The notes under the pieces were generated by a model. It saw only the letters and a list, made by a program, of their open reading frames with translations. It had not been told where the DNA came from and searched no databases. From the NCBI RefSeq assembly GCF_047123815.1, contig NZ_CP138920.1, positions 2,728,001 to 2,792,000 on the forward strand: a stretch of DNA of 64,000 bases, given 5' to 3'. The stretch is from Maricaulis sp017643475 (GTDB lineage: Bacteria > Pseudomonadota > Alphaproteobacteria > Caulobacterales > Maricaulaceae). Made by a program: the position numbers and the translations under genes. Shown one piece after another: positions 51,719 through 60,490 of the stretch (within the stretch, counting starts at the first letter, position 1; each line of letters starts with the position of its first letter).

Positions 51719-52336
51719 ATGTCAAAGCGTCATTCGCAAAAATATAAAATCGACCGCCGTATGGGTGAAAACCTCTGGGGTCGTCCGAAATCTCCGATCA
51801 ACTCCCGTCCGTACGGCCCGGGCCAGCACGGCCAGCGCCGCGCCGGCAAGCTGTCTGACTTCGGTATCCAGCTGCGCGCCAAGCAGAAGCTGAAGGGTTA
51901 CTACGGTAACATTACCGAGAAGCAGTTCCGTCGTACGTATGACGAAGCGGCTCGCCGCACCGGCAACACCGCCGAGAACCTGATCGGCCTGCTGGAATCC
52001 CGTCTGGACGCTGTCGTTTACCGCGCCAAGTTCGTCCCGACCGTTTTCGCAGCGCGTCAGTTTGTCAACCACGGCCACGTTCTGGTCAATGGCGTCAAGA
52101 CGAACATCCCGTCCTACCGCTGCAAGCCGGGCGACGTCATCGAAGTTCGCGAAAAGTCCCGCTCCATGGCCCTGGTCCTGGAAGCCCTGGAAAGCGCCGA
52201 GCGCGATATCCCGGACTATGTCGATCTCGACCCGAAAGCCATGAAGGTCACCTATGTGCGCATGCCGGAACTCGCGGAAGTTCCTTATGCTGCACAGATG
52301 GAACCGAACCTGGTTGTCGAATTCTACTCCTCGTAA
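51719..52336 (+). CDS. rpsD: 30S ribosomal protein S4
   Basis: Primary 16S rRNA-binding protein, 205 residues. The ATG 51719 gives MSKRHSQKYKIDRRMGENLWGRPKSP, the alphaproteobacterial S4 start; an in-frame ATG 25 codons earlier is a leader artefact. The S4 RNA-binding domain is at about 95-160 (NLIGLLESRLDAVVYRAKF, then HGHVLVNG). A strong terminator follows. Confidence 0.98.
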   Translation: MSKRHSQKYKIDRRMGENLWGRPKSPINSRPYGPGQHGQRRAGKLSDFGIQLRAKQKLKGYYGNITEKQFRRTYDEAARRTGNTAENLIGLLESRLDAVVYRAKFVPTVFAARQFVNHGHVLVNGVKTNIPSYRCKPGDVIEVREKSRSMALVLEALESAERDIPDYVDLDPKAMKVTYVRMPELAEVPYAAQMEPNLVVEFYSS

Positions 52337-52361
52337 TCACGAGGACATCCGAGTTCAAAAG

Positions 52362-52392
52362 AACCCGCCTGGCTATGCCGGGCGGGTTTTTT
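52362..52392 (+). terminator. rpsD terminator overlapping the next gene's stop
   Basis: A 12-bp stem (52362-52373 with 52377-52388, one wobble) has a three-base loop, and a six-T run covers 52387-52392. The stop codon of the opposite-strand gene (52373-52375) lies inside the hairpin. Confidence 0.9.
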
Positions 52393-52876
52393 CGTGGTTG
52401 GCGGTGAGTGCAATGCGCGCTTCTGTTTTCGCCATCCAGTTCGCGGCAATGCACTGAATGAACCCGATCATCAACAGATTTGCTGCGAGAAACAGCGGTT
52501 CCTCTTCGCCGAACGCGATCTGGGGGCCGGAAGCGGAGGAGGGCAATAGGGGCAACACTATGCCAAAGAGGCCAAAACCAATCAGGGCAAATCCAACCCA
52601 GAAGGACAAGCGGAGAAACCGTTCAACCCGTAGCGCTCCTCTCCCCTCGCGCGAGCTAGGTTCGACATTCATTGGGCTGAACCCGGAATGGATGCCGGCA
52701 GCGGCGAGCATTGTGATCAAGCAAGCCAACCATGTTCCCATTGTGACTGCGAGCGCGATTGCCGTCCCCAATCCACCCCCGCTGACCCATCGGTCTGCGT
52801 AAAGCGGAACCGTAAAGGCTAGGCTGATTGGACACGGGGCGAAGGCGAAGAAGAAACATAGGATCCGCAGCGTCAT
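52373..52876 (-). CDS. Small membrane protein, unknown function
   Basis: A 167-residue protein starting at ATG 52874-52876, preceded by GGGGGCG. It has about four hydrophobic segments: ILCFFFAFAPCPISLAF, AIALAVTMGTWLACLITMLAA, FWVGFALIGFGLFGIVLPLL and LFLAANLLMIGFIQCIAAN. No family recognised. Its end overlaps the rpsD terminator hairpin. A second small membrane protein lies just upstream on the same strand. Confidence 0.65.
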   Translation of the reverse strand: MTLRILCFFFAFAPCPISLAFTVPLYADRWVSGGGLGTAIALAVTMGTWLACLITMLAAAGIHSGFSPMNVEPSSREGRGALRVERFLRLSFWVGFALIGFGLFGIVLPLLPSSASGPQIAFGEEEPLFLAANLLMIGFIQCIAANWMAKTEARIALTANHEKTRPA

Positions 52877-52963
52877 ATTCGCCCCCATCTACATGCATAG
52901 TTATCGTTCGGGGTTTTGGTATATTGTCACGATATACTGATGACATGCGCAGTAAGGTGATCG

Positions 52964-53428
52964 TCACGTCAATTCTGTCTGACCAGCGGATGTCCCAAAC
53001 ACCCGGTGCCCGATGAACATCAGGACGGTCAGGGCCAGGGCGCTGGCGACCGAGGTGATGGTGGGCAGGTGCAGCATGGTCGACATCACCACGCGCTCTT
53101 CGTTGACCGCGGTGAGAGTGTGCTCGTAAGTGCGCCAGACATAAACCAGGGCGGGCAGGAGTGTCATGGCACCGGCTCCGAACAAGGTTGTGGCGGCAAA
53201 CAGCGAGAAACGATTGCTGGTGTGCCAGGTTTTCCAGACCGCAGACAATCCTGCGGCAACGGCCAGCGGGGGCAAAGCCAGATAGATGATCCAGGCCATC
53301 GGCCAGAGCAGGCTCCCGCCAGGGCTCGCCGGCTGGGCCACGCTGTCCACGAGGACGGTGAAAACAACAAACATCGCCAGATAAAGCGACGCTCCGAGAA
53401 AAGCATACACCGCGCGAGACTTGGTCAT
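52964..53428 (-). CDS. Four-helix membrane protein, unknown function
   Basis: A 154-residue protein with four hydrophobic stretches (FLGASLYLAMFVVFTVLV, LLWPMAWIIYLALPPLAVAA, LFAATTLFGAGAMTLLPALVYVW, ITSVASALALTVLMFIG). GGAGGG precedes the ATG. It lies 87 bases upstream of the other small membrane protein on the same strand; the two have similar size and topology but no clear sequence match. No function is suggested. Confidence 0.65.
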   Translation of the reverse strand: MTKSRAVYAFLGASLYLAMFVVFTVLVDSVAQPASPGGSLLWPMAWIIYLALPPLAVAAGLSAVWKTWHTSNRFSLFAATTLFGAGAMTLLPALVYVWRTYEHTLTAVNEERVVMSTMLHLPTITSVASALALTVLMFIGHRVFGTSAGQTELT

Positions 53429-53679
53429 GGCTCGGCCCTCCGGTTTCCTGTGAAGTGGGATAGTGGAGGTGAATCCAATTCATACAACCCCTGGATCAGG
53501 GCTGCTCGAAACCGCGGCGTTAACGCTCAACGCAGAGGCGTTTTCCCTCTGAGTTTTCGCCCGTCTCGACACAAGGGATTGATCGGCAATGTTTTTCGCG
53601 CTTTTCTTACAGAACCGAAATGATGAGGGGTGATCGTCTTTCGGTGTTGTGGGGTTAATGGGGGAATTGGGGGCAATTC

Positions 53680-54183
53680 ATGACCTGGCGTTTTGTATCG
53701 GTAGCTGGCCTTGTGCTGGCCTGTGCGGCTTGTTCGACGGTTCCGGGGGAGAGCGAAGAGGCGCGTTTCCTGCCTCCGCTGCCGAGCCTGCCATCCATGC
53801 CGACCATGTCGATTTCCGACATTTCCATCCCGGGGACGGGCCGCGAGGCACCGGTCATCGATCCCAGTCTCGAGGCCGTGATCTACTGGCGGGTTATCGA
53901 GGATGATATCCTTGTCATCCACGCCAATACGCAGGGGTGTACCTCGCGGGCTGATTTTGATGTCTCGGTTAAACAGTATCACGAGGACATCTACACGGTG
54001 TCGATCAGCCGCGAAGATGTTGATCGCTGTGTGGATGATATCCCGTGGGGCATCCAGCTCGGTTTCGGCTTTGAGGAACTCGGCGTGCCGCATGGCGGCC
54101 AGGTCGTCGTGCTCAATCCGCTCGATAATCGTGCGTGGGATTGGAACCCCTACGGCGAACGTCGCCAGATGGCGGCGCGCTAG
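53680..54183 (+). CDS. Small lipoprotein, unknown function
   Basis: A 167-residue lipoprotein with lipobox ACAAC, a Pro/Met-rich linker (LPPLPSLPSMPTMSISD) and a compact C-terminal domain holding two cysteines (QGCTSRADFDVSVKQYHEDIYTVSISREDVDRC). The C-terminus ends in a short basic tail. It probably sits at the outer membrane. Its stop shares a CTAG with the stop of the convergent DUF427 gene. Confidence 0.75.
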   Translation: MTWRFVSVAGLVLACAACSTVPGESEEARFLPPLPSLPSMPTMSISDISIPGTGREAPVIDPSLEAVIYWRVIEDDILVIHANTQGCTSRADFDVSVKQYHEDIYTVSISREDVDRCVDDIPWGIQLGFGFEELGVPHGGQVVVLNPLDNRAWDWNPYGERRQMAAR

Positions 54184-54560
54184 ACGCGTTCCACGGCAAC
54201 GCGGTCGGGATAGAAGCCGAGCCGGTCCTTGATCAGCGCGACAGCTTGGAACGGTTCTTCATAGGTCCAGACAGCGTTTTCCAGCCGCTCGCCGTTTTCC
54301 AGCAGCAGATGGAAGTAGTTGGCTTCGCCCTTGTACGGACACCAGCTCGTATGCTCGGAGCGTTCCAGCTGCGTGCTGTCCAGGGCTTTGCGCCCGACAT
54401 AGAGAACCGGCGCGTAGACATGTTCTTTCAGTTCCAGCGCCTTGGCGTCGGCGGCAAGCAGCTCGCCGCGGGCGCTGATGGTCACGTCAATCTCGTGATC
54501 GGAGACAATAATGGGGTGTTCCGGTCCTGGCGTCAGAACCGGTCGTTCGGATTTGCTCAT
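54180..54560 (-). CDS. DUF427-family protein
   Basis: A 126-residue protein of the DUF427 family, with HTSWCPYKGEANYF (the C-P-Y/W-K-G signature), AVWTYEEPFQAVALIKDRLGFYPDRVAVE and a central beta core. The function of the family is not established. AAGGACA precedes the ATG. It is 17 bases downstream of grxD on the same strand and may be in its transcript. Confidence 0.85.
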   Translation of the reverse strand: MSKSERPVLTPGPEHPIIVSDHEIDVTISARGELLAADAKALELKEHVYAPVLYVGRKALDSTQLERSEHTSWCPYKGEANYFHLLLENGERLENAVWTYEEPFQAVALIKDRLGFYPDRVAVERV

Positions 54561-54577
54561 CGGGAGTGTCCTTCGGA

Positions 54578-54910
54578 CTAGGCGGCCTCGATCAGGCCCT
54601 TATCTCGCAGATAGGTCTGCAATTCGCCCGTCTCGAACATTTCCTTGACGATATCACAGCCGCCGACAAACTCGCCCTTGATGTAGAGCTGCGGGATGGT
54701 CGGCCAGTTGGAGAAGGTCTTGATGCCTTCACGTACGCCGTCATCTTCCAGCACGTTGACGCTTTCGAAATCGACCTGGAGATGGTCGAGAACGCGGGCA
54801 ACAACCGAAGAGAAGCCACATTGCGGAAAGATCGGTGTGCCTTTCATGAAGAGCACGACGTCATTCGCGTTGATGGTGGATTTGATCTGATCGTGGACGG
54901 TATCCGTCAT
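54578..54910 (-). CDS. grxD: Monothiol glutaredoxin (CGFS type)
   Basis: A 110-residue Grx4/GrxD protein with the active-site CGFS at residues 31-34 (Cys31), FMKGTPIFPQ just before it, and WPTIPQLYIKGEFVGGCDIVKEM in the glutathione-binding part. Such proteins carry [2Fe-2S] clusters with BolA. AAGGAG precedes the ATG. BolA is encoded just upstream, separated by an aldo/keto reductase gene. Confidence 0.95.
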   Translation of the reverse strand: MTDTVHDQIKSTINANDVVLFMKGTPIFPQCGFSSVVARVLDHLQVDFESVNVLEDDGVREGIKTFSNWPTIPQLYIKGEFVGGCDIVKEMFETGELQTYLRDKGLIEAA

Positions 54911-54940
54911 GTCGAACTCCTTGGTCGTCTGGCGCTAGAG

Positions 54941-55765
54941 CTAGGCACTCGACGCTGATCCTTCAAGACCAGCCAGCCGGGCATTGGCGTCCAGATGTGT
55001 CAAACTCGTTGTCAGGGATATTACGCTATCACTCAAGGGATGATCGAGTGCCCAGGACAGCGCCTCCTGCGGCGAACGGCCGCTGGGTGGCGCTGTTCGA
55101 CCCAGCGCGACCTGCTTGATATGGCGCGCAAAATACCATGCTGAAGAGGCGTTTAGAGGAATGCGCGCGGATTTCGCGGCGCCTTTCATGACCTCGATGC
55201 CGATGATCGATTGGCCTGCCTTTTTGCAGTTCTCGAGGCGCTCGATTTCCTGAGTGGTGAGCTCGGAATTGAGCGGTGCCATCACCGCGTCCATAGCCGA
55301 GATGCGCGCGGCGGCCTCGAGTTCCGGGCCGCGGCCGCAAATGCCCAGATGCCGGATCATGCCGCGAACCTTGAAGGCTTCCAGATGCCGGATCAGCTTG
55401 TCGGTGAGTTCTTCCGGTGCCGGGCCGTGCAGAAGCAGGAGATCGACATGGTCTGTTTTTAATCGCTCCAGCGAGTCCTTGAGCGACATCTCAACGGCAC
55501 CCGGCGAGAAATCACGAAACCTGCCCGCGTGCATACCCGCTTTCGTGCACACAAAGACCTTGTCCCGCGGGACCTCGCGGAGCGCTTCACCAAGCCGCGT
55601 TTCCGCACGACCGGCGCCATAGGCAGGGCCGGTATCGAACAGGGTCACACCATGAGCGACACAGGCATGGACCAGCTCACGTGTTTTCGTATTCGAGCCG
55701 ATAATGCTGGCATGGGGACCCGTGACGCCGAAGCCGAGACGGGAGAAGGCGGGGCTATCGATCAT
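54941..55765 (-). CDS. Aldo/keto reductase family protein
   Basis: A 274-residue oxidoreductase with the aldo/keto reductase pattern: GVTLFDTGPAYGAGRAETRLGEAL (catalytic D and Y), VFVCTKAG (K) and VDLLLLHGP (H). The start is taken as ATG 55763-55765; a TTG at 55778-55780 overlaps the bolA stop (TTGA) and would add five residues. No substrate can be named. It is placed between bolA and grxD, so it may be part of their transcript. Confidence 0.85.
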   Translation of the reverse strand: MIDSPAFSRLGFGVTGPHASIIGSNTKTRELVHACVAHGVTLFDTGPAYGAGRAETRLGEALREVPRDKVFVCTKAGMHAGRFRDFSPGAVEMSLKDSLERLKTDHVDLLLLHGPAPEELTDKLIRHLEAFKVRGMIRHLGICGRGPELEAAARISAMDAVMAPLNSELTTQEIERLENCKKAGQSIIGIEVMKGAAKSARIPLNASSAWYFARHIKQVALGRTAPPSGRSPQEALSWALDHPLSDSVISLTTSLTHLDANARLAGLEGSASSA

Positions 55766-55776
55766 GCGAGTTTGTT

Positions 55777-56013
55777 TCAAGCGTCCGGAACCCTGGTCTC
55801 CAGCGCGAGCGCGTGGAGTTCATTGCCCATTTTCGAACCGAGGGCCTCATAGACCAGCTGATGCTGGGCGACACGCAGCTTGCCGCGAAACGCCTCGCTG
55901 GTGACGACGGCCTTCCAGTGGTCATTATCGCCGGCCAGGTCTTCCATCTCGATTTCGGCATCGGGAATTCCAGCCTTGATCAGGGCAATAATCTCGTCGG
56001 CAGGCATGGGCAT
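55777..56013 (-). CDS. bolA: BolA family protein
   Basis: A 78-residue BolA protein, a partner of monothiol glutaredoxin in iron-sulfur trafficking. The start ATG 56011-56013 gives MPMPADEIIALIKAGIP; a further in-frame start upstream adds twelve atypical residues. The core reads EMEDLAGDNDHWKAVVTSEAFRGK, then VAQHQLVYEAL and a C-terminal ELHALALET, so the conserved H of the C-terminal motif is present. Confidence 0.92.
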   Translation of the reverse strand: MPMPADEIIALIKAGIPDAEIEMEDLAGDNDHWKAVVTSEAFRGKLRVAQHQLVYEALGSKMGNELHALALETRVPDA

Positions 56014-56159
56014 GATTGGCGCTCCGGTCATGGATGACGAAAAGTTCACGAAAGCTCACGCAGAGCCTCGACTTGGTGAAGGAATGTGTTGGCAGTTGCG
56101 CTTTCCTGCAAGGGCGGAAACAGCCATATCACACACGGCTGGATAAACTGGAGGCTCTC

Positions 56160-56663
56160 TTGAATACAATTTTTGCCGTCAAACTCGTTACCCGCCTGTC
56201 CCTGGGCCTGGTCAATCTGGGACTGGCCTTTGTATTTCTCAGCGGTATTGCCATGGCCGGCGACCAGTATGTCGACCGCGAGGGCCGCCCGGTCGGGGGG
56301 TATGATGTGGTCAGTTATCATACCGAAGCCACGCCGCTGGTAGGGCTGGACACGCTCACTGCCGAGTATAATGGCGTTACCTGGTATTTCGCGACGGAGG
56401 CCAATCGAGACCTCTTTATTGCATCGCCTGAGGTTTAAGCGCCCGCCTATGACGGGCACTGCGCCTATGCGCTCGCCCATGATCGCAAGGTCCGCACCGA
56501 TCCGCTGGCCTATCAGGTGGTTGATGGCGTGCTCTACATGAATTTCTCGCCCAATATCCAGCGCCGCTGGGAAGAAGACATTCCCGGATATGTGGAACAG
56601 TCCGAAGCGAACTGGCCGGAACACGAACCGGAACCCGCTGCGCGTCCCAGCCGCTGGTTCTGA
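56160..56663 (+). pseudogene. YHS-domain protein disrupted by an in-frame TAA
   Basis: The frame opens at TTG 56160 after GGAGG, with a signal peptide (LVNLGLAFVFLSGIAMAG). The YHS domain begins at GGYDVVSYHTEATPLVG and NGVTWYFATEANRDLF. At 56436-56438 a TAA breaks the domain where members usually have a tyrosine (PEKYAPQYGGYCA). The same frame then continues as APAYDGHCAYALAHDRK, the VDGVLYMNFSPNIQRRWEEDIPGY part and a tail to the TGA at 56661-56663. A one-base change (TAT or TAC to TAA) explains it. Confidence 0.75.
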
Positions 56664-56738
56664 TCCATTACAGAAAATTGGGTTCGGTCCGGGCTGCGGA
56701 TCTGGCATGGTGCGGTCAAAGCGTAATCGGGGAACATT

Positions 56739-57698
56739 ATGCGTATCACTGCACTATTATCATCCGCAGCCTTTCTCGGCCTGGCTGCATGTTCATCTGT
56801 CACGGCCAGCCAGTCGAGCGATTATGACGGCCTGGACCGGGCTCAATTGCTGGAAGACCTGCAGATCCTCGCATCCGACGAGATGCAGGGCCGCGAAGCA
56901 GGCACGCCCGGCAATGCCATGGCCCGTGAATACATCATTGGTCGCCTGCAAGAGATCGGGATTGATCCGGTTGGCGACAATTTCGAACATCCATTCCAAT
57001 ACTCTTTCCGCCGCGGTCCGGGCGAACGCCTGCCGGGCGTGAATATTCTGGCCGAGATCGAGGGCACCGGAGACAGTGACCATGTCATGGTGCTGACCGC
57101 CCACTTCGATCATGAAGGCATGCGTGACGGACAGATCTGGAATGGCGCCGACGACAATGCATCCGGCGTTGCTGCGCTGCTGGCTGTGGCCGAGGACTTC
57201 GTCGAGAACCCGCCGGAACATGACCTGATCTTTGCTTTTGTCGACGCCGAGGAGCGTGGTCTGCAGGGCGCGCGCGCCTTTGTGGCCAACCCGCCGGTGC
57301 CGGAAGAGAATATCGTCTTCAATCTCAATCTCGATATGGTCGCCATGTCCGATGACCGCATCCTCTGGGCCGTGGGCACGTATCACTATCCGTTCCTGAA
57401 GCCATTGGTCGAGCGTGTGGCCGAACGGGCCGACGTCAACCTGCCCATGGGCTATGACGAACCGGGCGGCCCGCCTGGCAGTGACTGGACCATGCTGACC
57501 GATAGCGGTGCCTTCCACGCGGCGGGTATCCCGTTCATCTATCTGGGCGTGGATTTCCACCCGCACTATCACCAGCCGTCGGATACCTATGAGAACATGA
57601 CGCTGGAGTTTTTCCAGGACGCTACCGAAACCATTCTCGACTTTGCTCGCGAAGCCGAAGCCGGCCTCGACATGATCGCGGAAGAGAGTGGTCGATAA
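56739..57698 (+). CDS. M28-family metallopeptidase lipoprotein
   Basis: A 319-residue exported aminopeptidase-like protein with lipobox LAAC. The zinc ligands are as in M28: H in LTAHFDHEG, D in NGADDNASG, E in FVDAEERG, D in NLNLDMV and H in DFHPHYHQPSD. The N-terminal DEMQGREAGTPGNAMAREYI is also typical. GGGGA precedes the ATG. It probably degrades peptides in the periplasm. Confidence 0.93.
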   Translation: MRITALLSSAAFLGLAACSSVTASQSSDYDGLDRAQLLEDLQILASDEMQGREAGTPGNAMAREYIIGRLQEIGIDPVGDNFEHPFQYSFRRGPGERLPGVNILAEIEGTGDSDHVMVLTAHFDHEGMRDGQIWNGADDNASGVAALLAVAEDFVENPPEHDLIFAFVDAEERGLQGARAFVANPPVPEENIVFNLNLDMVAMSDDRILWAVGTYHYPFLKPLVERVAERADVNLPMGYDEPGGPPGSDWTMLTDSGAFHAAGIPFIYLGVDFHPHYHQPSDTYENMTLEFFQDATETILDFAREAEAGLDMIAEESGR

Positions 57699-57758
57699 TC
57701 TGATCGGAGATGTGAAGCTTTTCACGCTTTGGTAGTGAAAAGACAGTATTCGATTCGC

Positions 57759-58226
57759 ATGGGGCGAATTCAGACAATCTGGACAAGTGTTTTGGGCACT
57801 GTGATTTGCCTTCGCGGTGCCTATTCTTTGTTTTTCAGTCTGATTGTCATGCTCGCGTTGGCGGGTGTCTTTGATATCCGGGAATTCGGTCCGGAACTTG
57901 CGCGCTACTTTGCCAGCGCGAACCCCATCATCGTCGTGGCCTGGGCGGTATATGCATCGGCTTATGTAGCGGCCGGTGTCTTCGTGCTTCTGCGCCGTCG
58001 GGTTCTGGCACTTGTGTGCTGCGGGCTTGGCTACGCCATCGACATCACGCTCTGGCTGTCGGTTCATTCGGTCAGCTTCAATGCTGATGCCGCACCGGCC
58101 TGGGCGTCCTTGGCCGATCTGTTCTTCAATGTCTTTGATCTCGGGGCGCTGATGATCCTGACCTACCGGGTCATGGTGGGAACACCGGATACCAGCTCGC
58201 TCTACCGGTTGAACGACCGCAAGTAA
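57759..58226 (+). CDS. Four-helix membrane protein, unknown function
   Basis: A 155-residue protein from ATG 57759 (TTG 57729 and GTG 57735 are in frame and add up to ten residues; none has a clear ribosome site). Four hydrophobic segments are seen: LFFSLIVMLALAGVF, PIIVVAWAVYASAYVAAGVFVLL, VLALVCCGLGYAIDITLWLSV and DLGALMILTYRVMV. No family is recognised. It is followed directly by a bidirectional terminator. Confidence 0.65.
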   Translation: MGRIQTIWTSVLGTVICLRGAYSLFFSLIVMLALAGVFDIREFGPELARYFASANPIIVVAWAVYASAYVAAGVFVLLRRRVLALVCCGLGYAIDITLWLSVHSVSFNADAAPAWASLADLFFNVFDLGALMILTYRVMVGTPDTSSLYRLNDRK

Positions 58227-58255
58227 AAAGCCCCGCTCGATGAGCGGGGCTTTTC
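58227..58255. terminator. Bidirectional terminator between the membrane protein gene and purL
   Basis: A 13-bp perfect stem (58227-58239 with 58243-58255) has a GAT loop and A and T runs at its ends, between two convergent genes. Confidence 0.92.
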
Positions 58256-58256
58256 T

Positions 58257-60488
58257 TTACTCGGCCGCTTCGGCGACCGGTTCCATCAGGTCCGGCATCC
58301 AGCCTTCCCAGGCCGCGCGCAGGCGGTCCAGTTCGAGATGGTGGGCACCATTGACGCTCACGGCAGTGCCGCCGGCCAGGCCGACAACCTGGATGTCGAT
58401 ATCCTCGGCCTTCGCGTCCTGGATGATGGCGATGGCATCATCCTTCTTGGCCGCCATCAGATAGCGGGCCTGGTCTTCGCCGAACAGGAAGCCGTGCATC
58501 GGCACATCACTGTCGGCGTCGTGCGCCAGCTTGATGCCGGTCTGCGACGCGAGCGCCATGTCTGCAGCCGCACAGGCCAGCCCACCGTCCGACAGGTCGT
58601 GACAGGCGCTGATACGGCCGGCACGGATCTGGCCGCGTACGAAATTGCCATGGGCCTTCTCGCGGTCGAGATCGACCATCGGCGCTCCGCCGTCCTCGCG
58701 GCCCTCGACAACACGCAGATAGGTGGAAGCACCCATCGCGCCAGTCGTCTTGCCGACCACCATCAGGATGTGGCCCTCGGACATGCCGCCGAAACCGGCG
58801 CGCTTGTCCATGTCCGGGATGAGGCCGACGCCGCCAACTGCCGGTGTCGGCGGAATGGCAACACCATTGGTCTCGTTGTAGAGGCTGACATTGCCTGAAA
58901 CGACAGGGAAGTTGAGCGCGGCACAGGCCTGCGCCATGCCTTCAACACAGCCCACAAACTGGCCCATGATCTCTTCACGTTCCGGATTGCCGAAGTTCAG
59001 GCAGTCGGTGATCGCGATCGGATCGGCGCCGGTGGCGGTCAGATTGCGCCAGGCTTCCGCAACGGCCTGCTTGCCGCCTTCGAACGGGTCTGCATAGCAA
59101 TAACGCGGCGTACAGTCGGTGGTGATGGCCAGGGCCTTGTTGGTGCCGTGAACACGCACGATCGCGGCGTCTGACGGATCCTCGGAGCTGGCAGCCGTGT
59201 CGGCCATGACGTGGCGGTCATACTGGCGCCAGATCCAGGCCTTGGAGGCCATGTTCGGGCTGGACATCAGCTTGAGCAAGACTTCGCCCATGTGCGACGG
59301 CTGGGCCACGTCCTTGGCATTGATCTGGGCGCGCACTTCCGGAGCGAAGTAGGGACGCTCGTATTTCGGTGCATCATCGGCCAGCGGTGCGACCGGGATG
59401 TCGCAGACGATCTCGCCCTTGTGCTCGAGCACCATGCGGCCGGTATCCGTCGTTTCACCGATCACGGCGACGTCGAGTTCCCATTTTTCAAAGATCGCCT
59501 TGGCCACGTCTTCGCGGCCCGGCTTCATGATCACCAGCATGCGCTCCTGGCTTTCCGAGAGCATCATTTCATAGGTGGACATGTTTTCTTCGCGCTGGGG
59601 CACGTCATCCATGATCAGCTTGATGCCGATCCCGCCCTTGTCCGCCATTTCGACGGAAGAGGAGGTGAGACCGGCGGCGCCCATGTCCTGGATCGCCGCG
59701 ATGGCGTCCGTGGCCATCAGTTCGAGGCAGGCCTCGATCAGCTTCTTCTCGACGAAGGGGTCACCGACCTGGACGGTGGGGCGCTTCTCTTCGCTCTCAT
59801 CGTCAAACTCCGCCGAGGCCATGGTCGCGCCGTGAATGCCGTCGCGGCCGGTCTTGGAGCCGACATAGACGATCGGCTGACCCGGCTCGGCGCCGCGGGC
59901 GTAGAAAATATTGTCCGTTTCCGCCAGGCCAACGGCCATCGCATTGACGAGGATGTTGCCGTTATAACCCTCGTGGAAATTGGTCTCGCCGCCCACGGTC
60001 GGGACGCCGACACAGTTTCCGTATCCCCCGATACCGGCAACAACGCCGCCGACCAGGTGTTGGGTCTTTTCATGGTCCGGCGCGCCGAAGCGCAGCGCAT
60101 TCATCAGCGCCACCGGGCGTGCACCCATGGTGAAGACATCGCGCAGGATACCGCCCACACCCGTCGCTGCGCCCTGATAGGGTTCGATATAGGACGGGTG
60201 GTTGTGGCTCTCCATCTTGAAGATACAGGCCTGGCCATCACCGATATCGATGACGCCGGCATTCTCGCCCGGACCCTGGATGACTTTCTCGCCCGAGGTG
60301 GGGAATTTGCCCAGGTGGGCTCGCGAGGACTTGTAGGAGCAGTGCTCCGACCACATAACCGAGAAAATGCCCAGCTCAACCATGTTGGGCGCCCGGCCCA
60401 GACGGTCGAGGATGATGGCGTATTCCTCGTCATTGATACCGTGTTCAGCGACGATTTCGGCCGCGATGCCGTCAGCGTATTGGGTCAT
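58257..60488 (-). CDS. purL: Phosphoribosylformylglycinamidine synthase, PurL subunit
   Basis: Fourth step of purine synthesis (FGAR to FGAM), the synthetase subunit of the PurS-PurL-PurQ complex. The ATG 60486-60488 has GGGGAG nine bases upstream; a GTG two codons earlier overlaps the purQ stop (GTGA). The 743-residue size is that of the small PurL form. Motifs include MWSEHCSYKSSRAHL, GPGENAGVIDIGDGQACIFKMESHNHPS, GGVVAGIGGYGNCVGVP and VYVGSKTGRDGIHGATMAS. ATP- and metal-binding residues lie in these. It ends one base beyond the terminator stem. Confidence 0.98.
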   Translation of the reverse strand: MTQYADGIAAEIVAEHGINDEEYAIILDRLGRAPNMVELGIFSVMWSEHCSYKSSRAHLGKFPTSGEKVIQGPGENAGVIDIGDGQACIFKMESHNHPSYIEPYQGAATGVGGILRDVFTMGARPVALMNALRFGAPDHEKTQHLVGGVVAGIGGYGNCVGVPTVGGETNFHEGYNGNILVNAMAVGLAETDNIFYARGAEPGQPIVYVGSKTGRDGIHGATMASAEFDDESEEKRPTVQVGDPFVEKKLIEACLELMATDAIAAIQDMGAAGLTSSSVEMADKGGIGIKLIMDDVPQREENMSTYEMMLSESQERMLVIMKPGREDVAKAIFEKWELDVAVIGETTDTGRMVLEHKGEIVCDIPVAPLADDAPKYERPYFAPEVRAQINAKDVAQPSHMGEVLLKLMSSPNMASKAWIWRQYDRHVMADTAASSEDPSDAAIVRVHGTNKALAITTDCTPRYCYADPFEGGKQAVAEAWRNLTATGADPIAITDCLNFGNPEREEIMGQFVGCVEGMAQACAALNFPVVSGNVSLYNETNGVAIPPTPAVGGVGLIPDMDKRAGFGGMSEGHILMVVGKTTGAMGASTYLRVVEGREDGGAPMVDLDREKAHGNFVRGQIRAGRISACHDLSDGGLACAAADMALASQTGIKLAHDADSDVPMHGFLFGEDQARYLMAAKKDDAIAIIQDAKAEDIDIQVVGLAGGTAVSVNGAHHLELDRLRAAWEGWMPDLMEPVAEAAE

Positions 60489-60490
60489 GT

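Noticed and set aside
56436..56438. Programmed readthrough of the YHS ochre codon
   Set aside because: The context (GTT TAA GCG) has no known readthrough signal, and relatives are recalled to have tyrosine there; a mutation is simpler.
56793..58067. Minus-strand frame of about 424 codons opposite the M28 peptidase
   Set aside because: A shadow; the plus-strand protein has all M28 zinc ligands.
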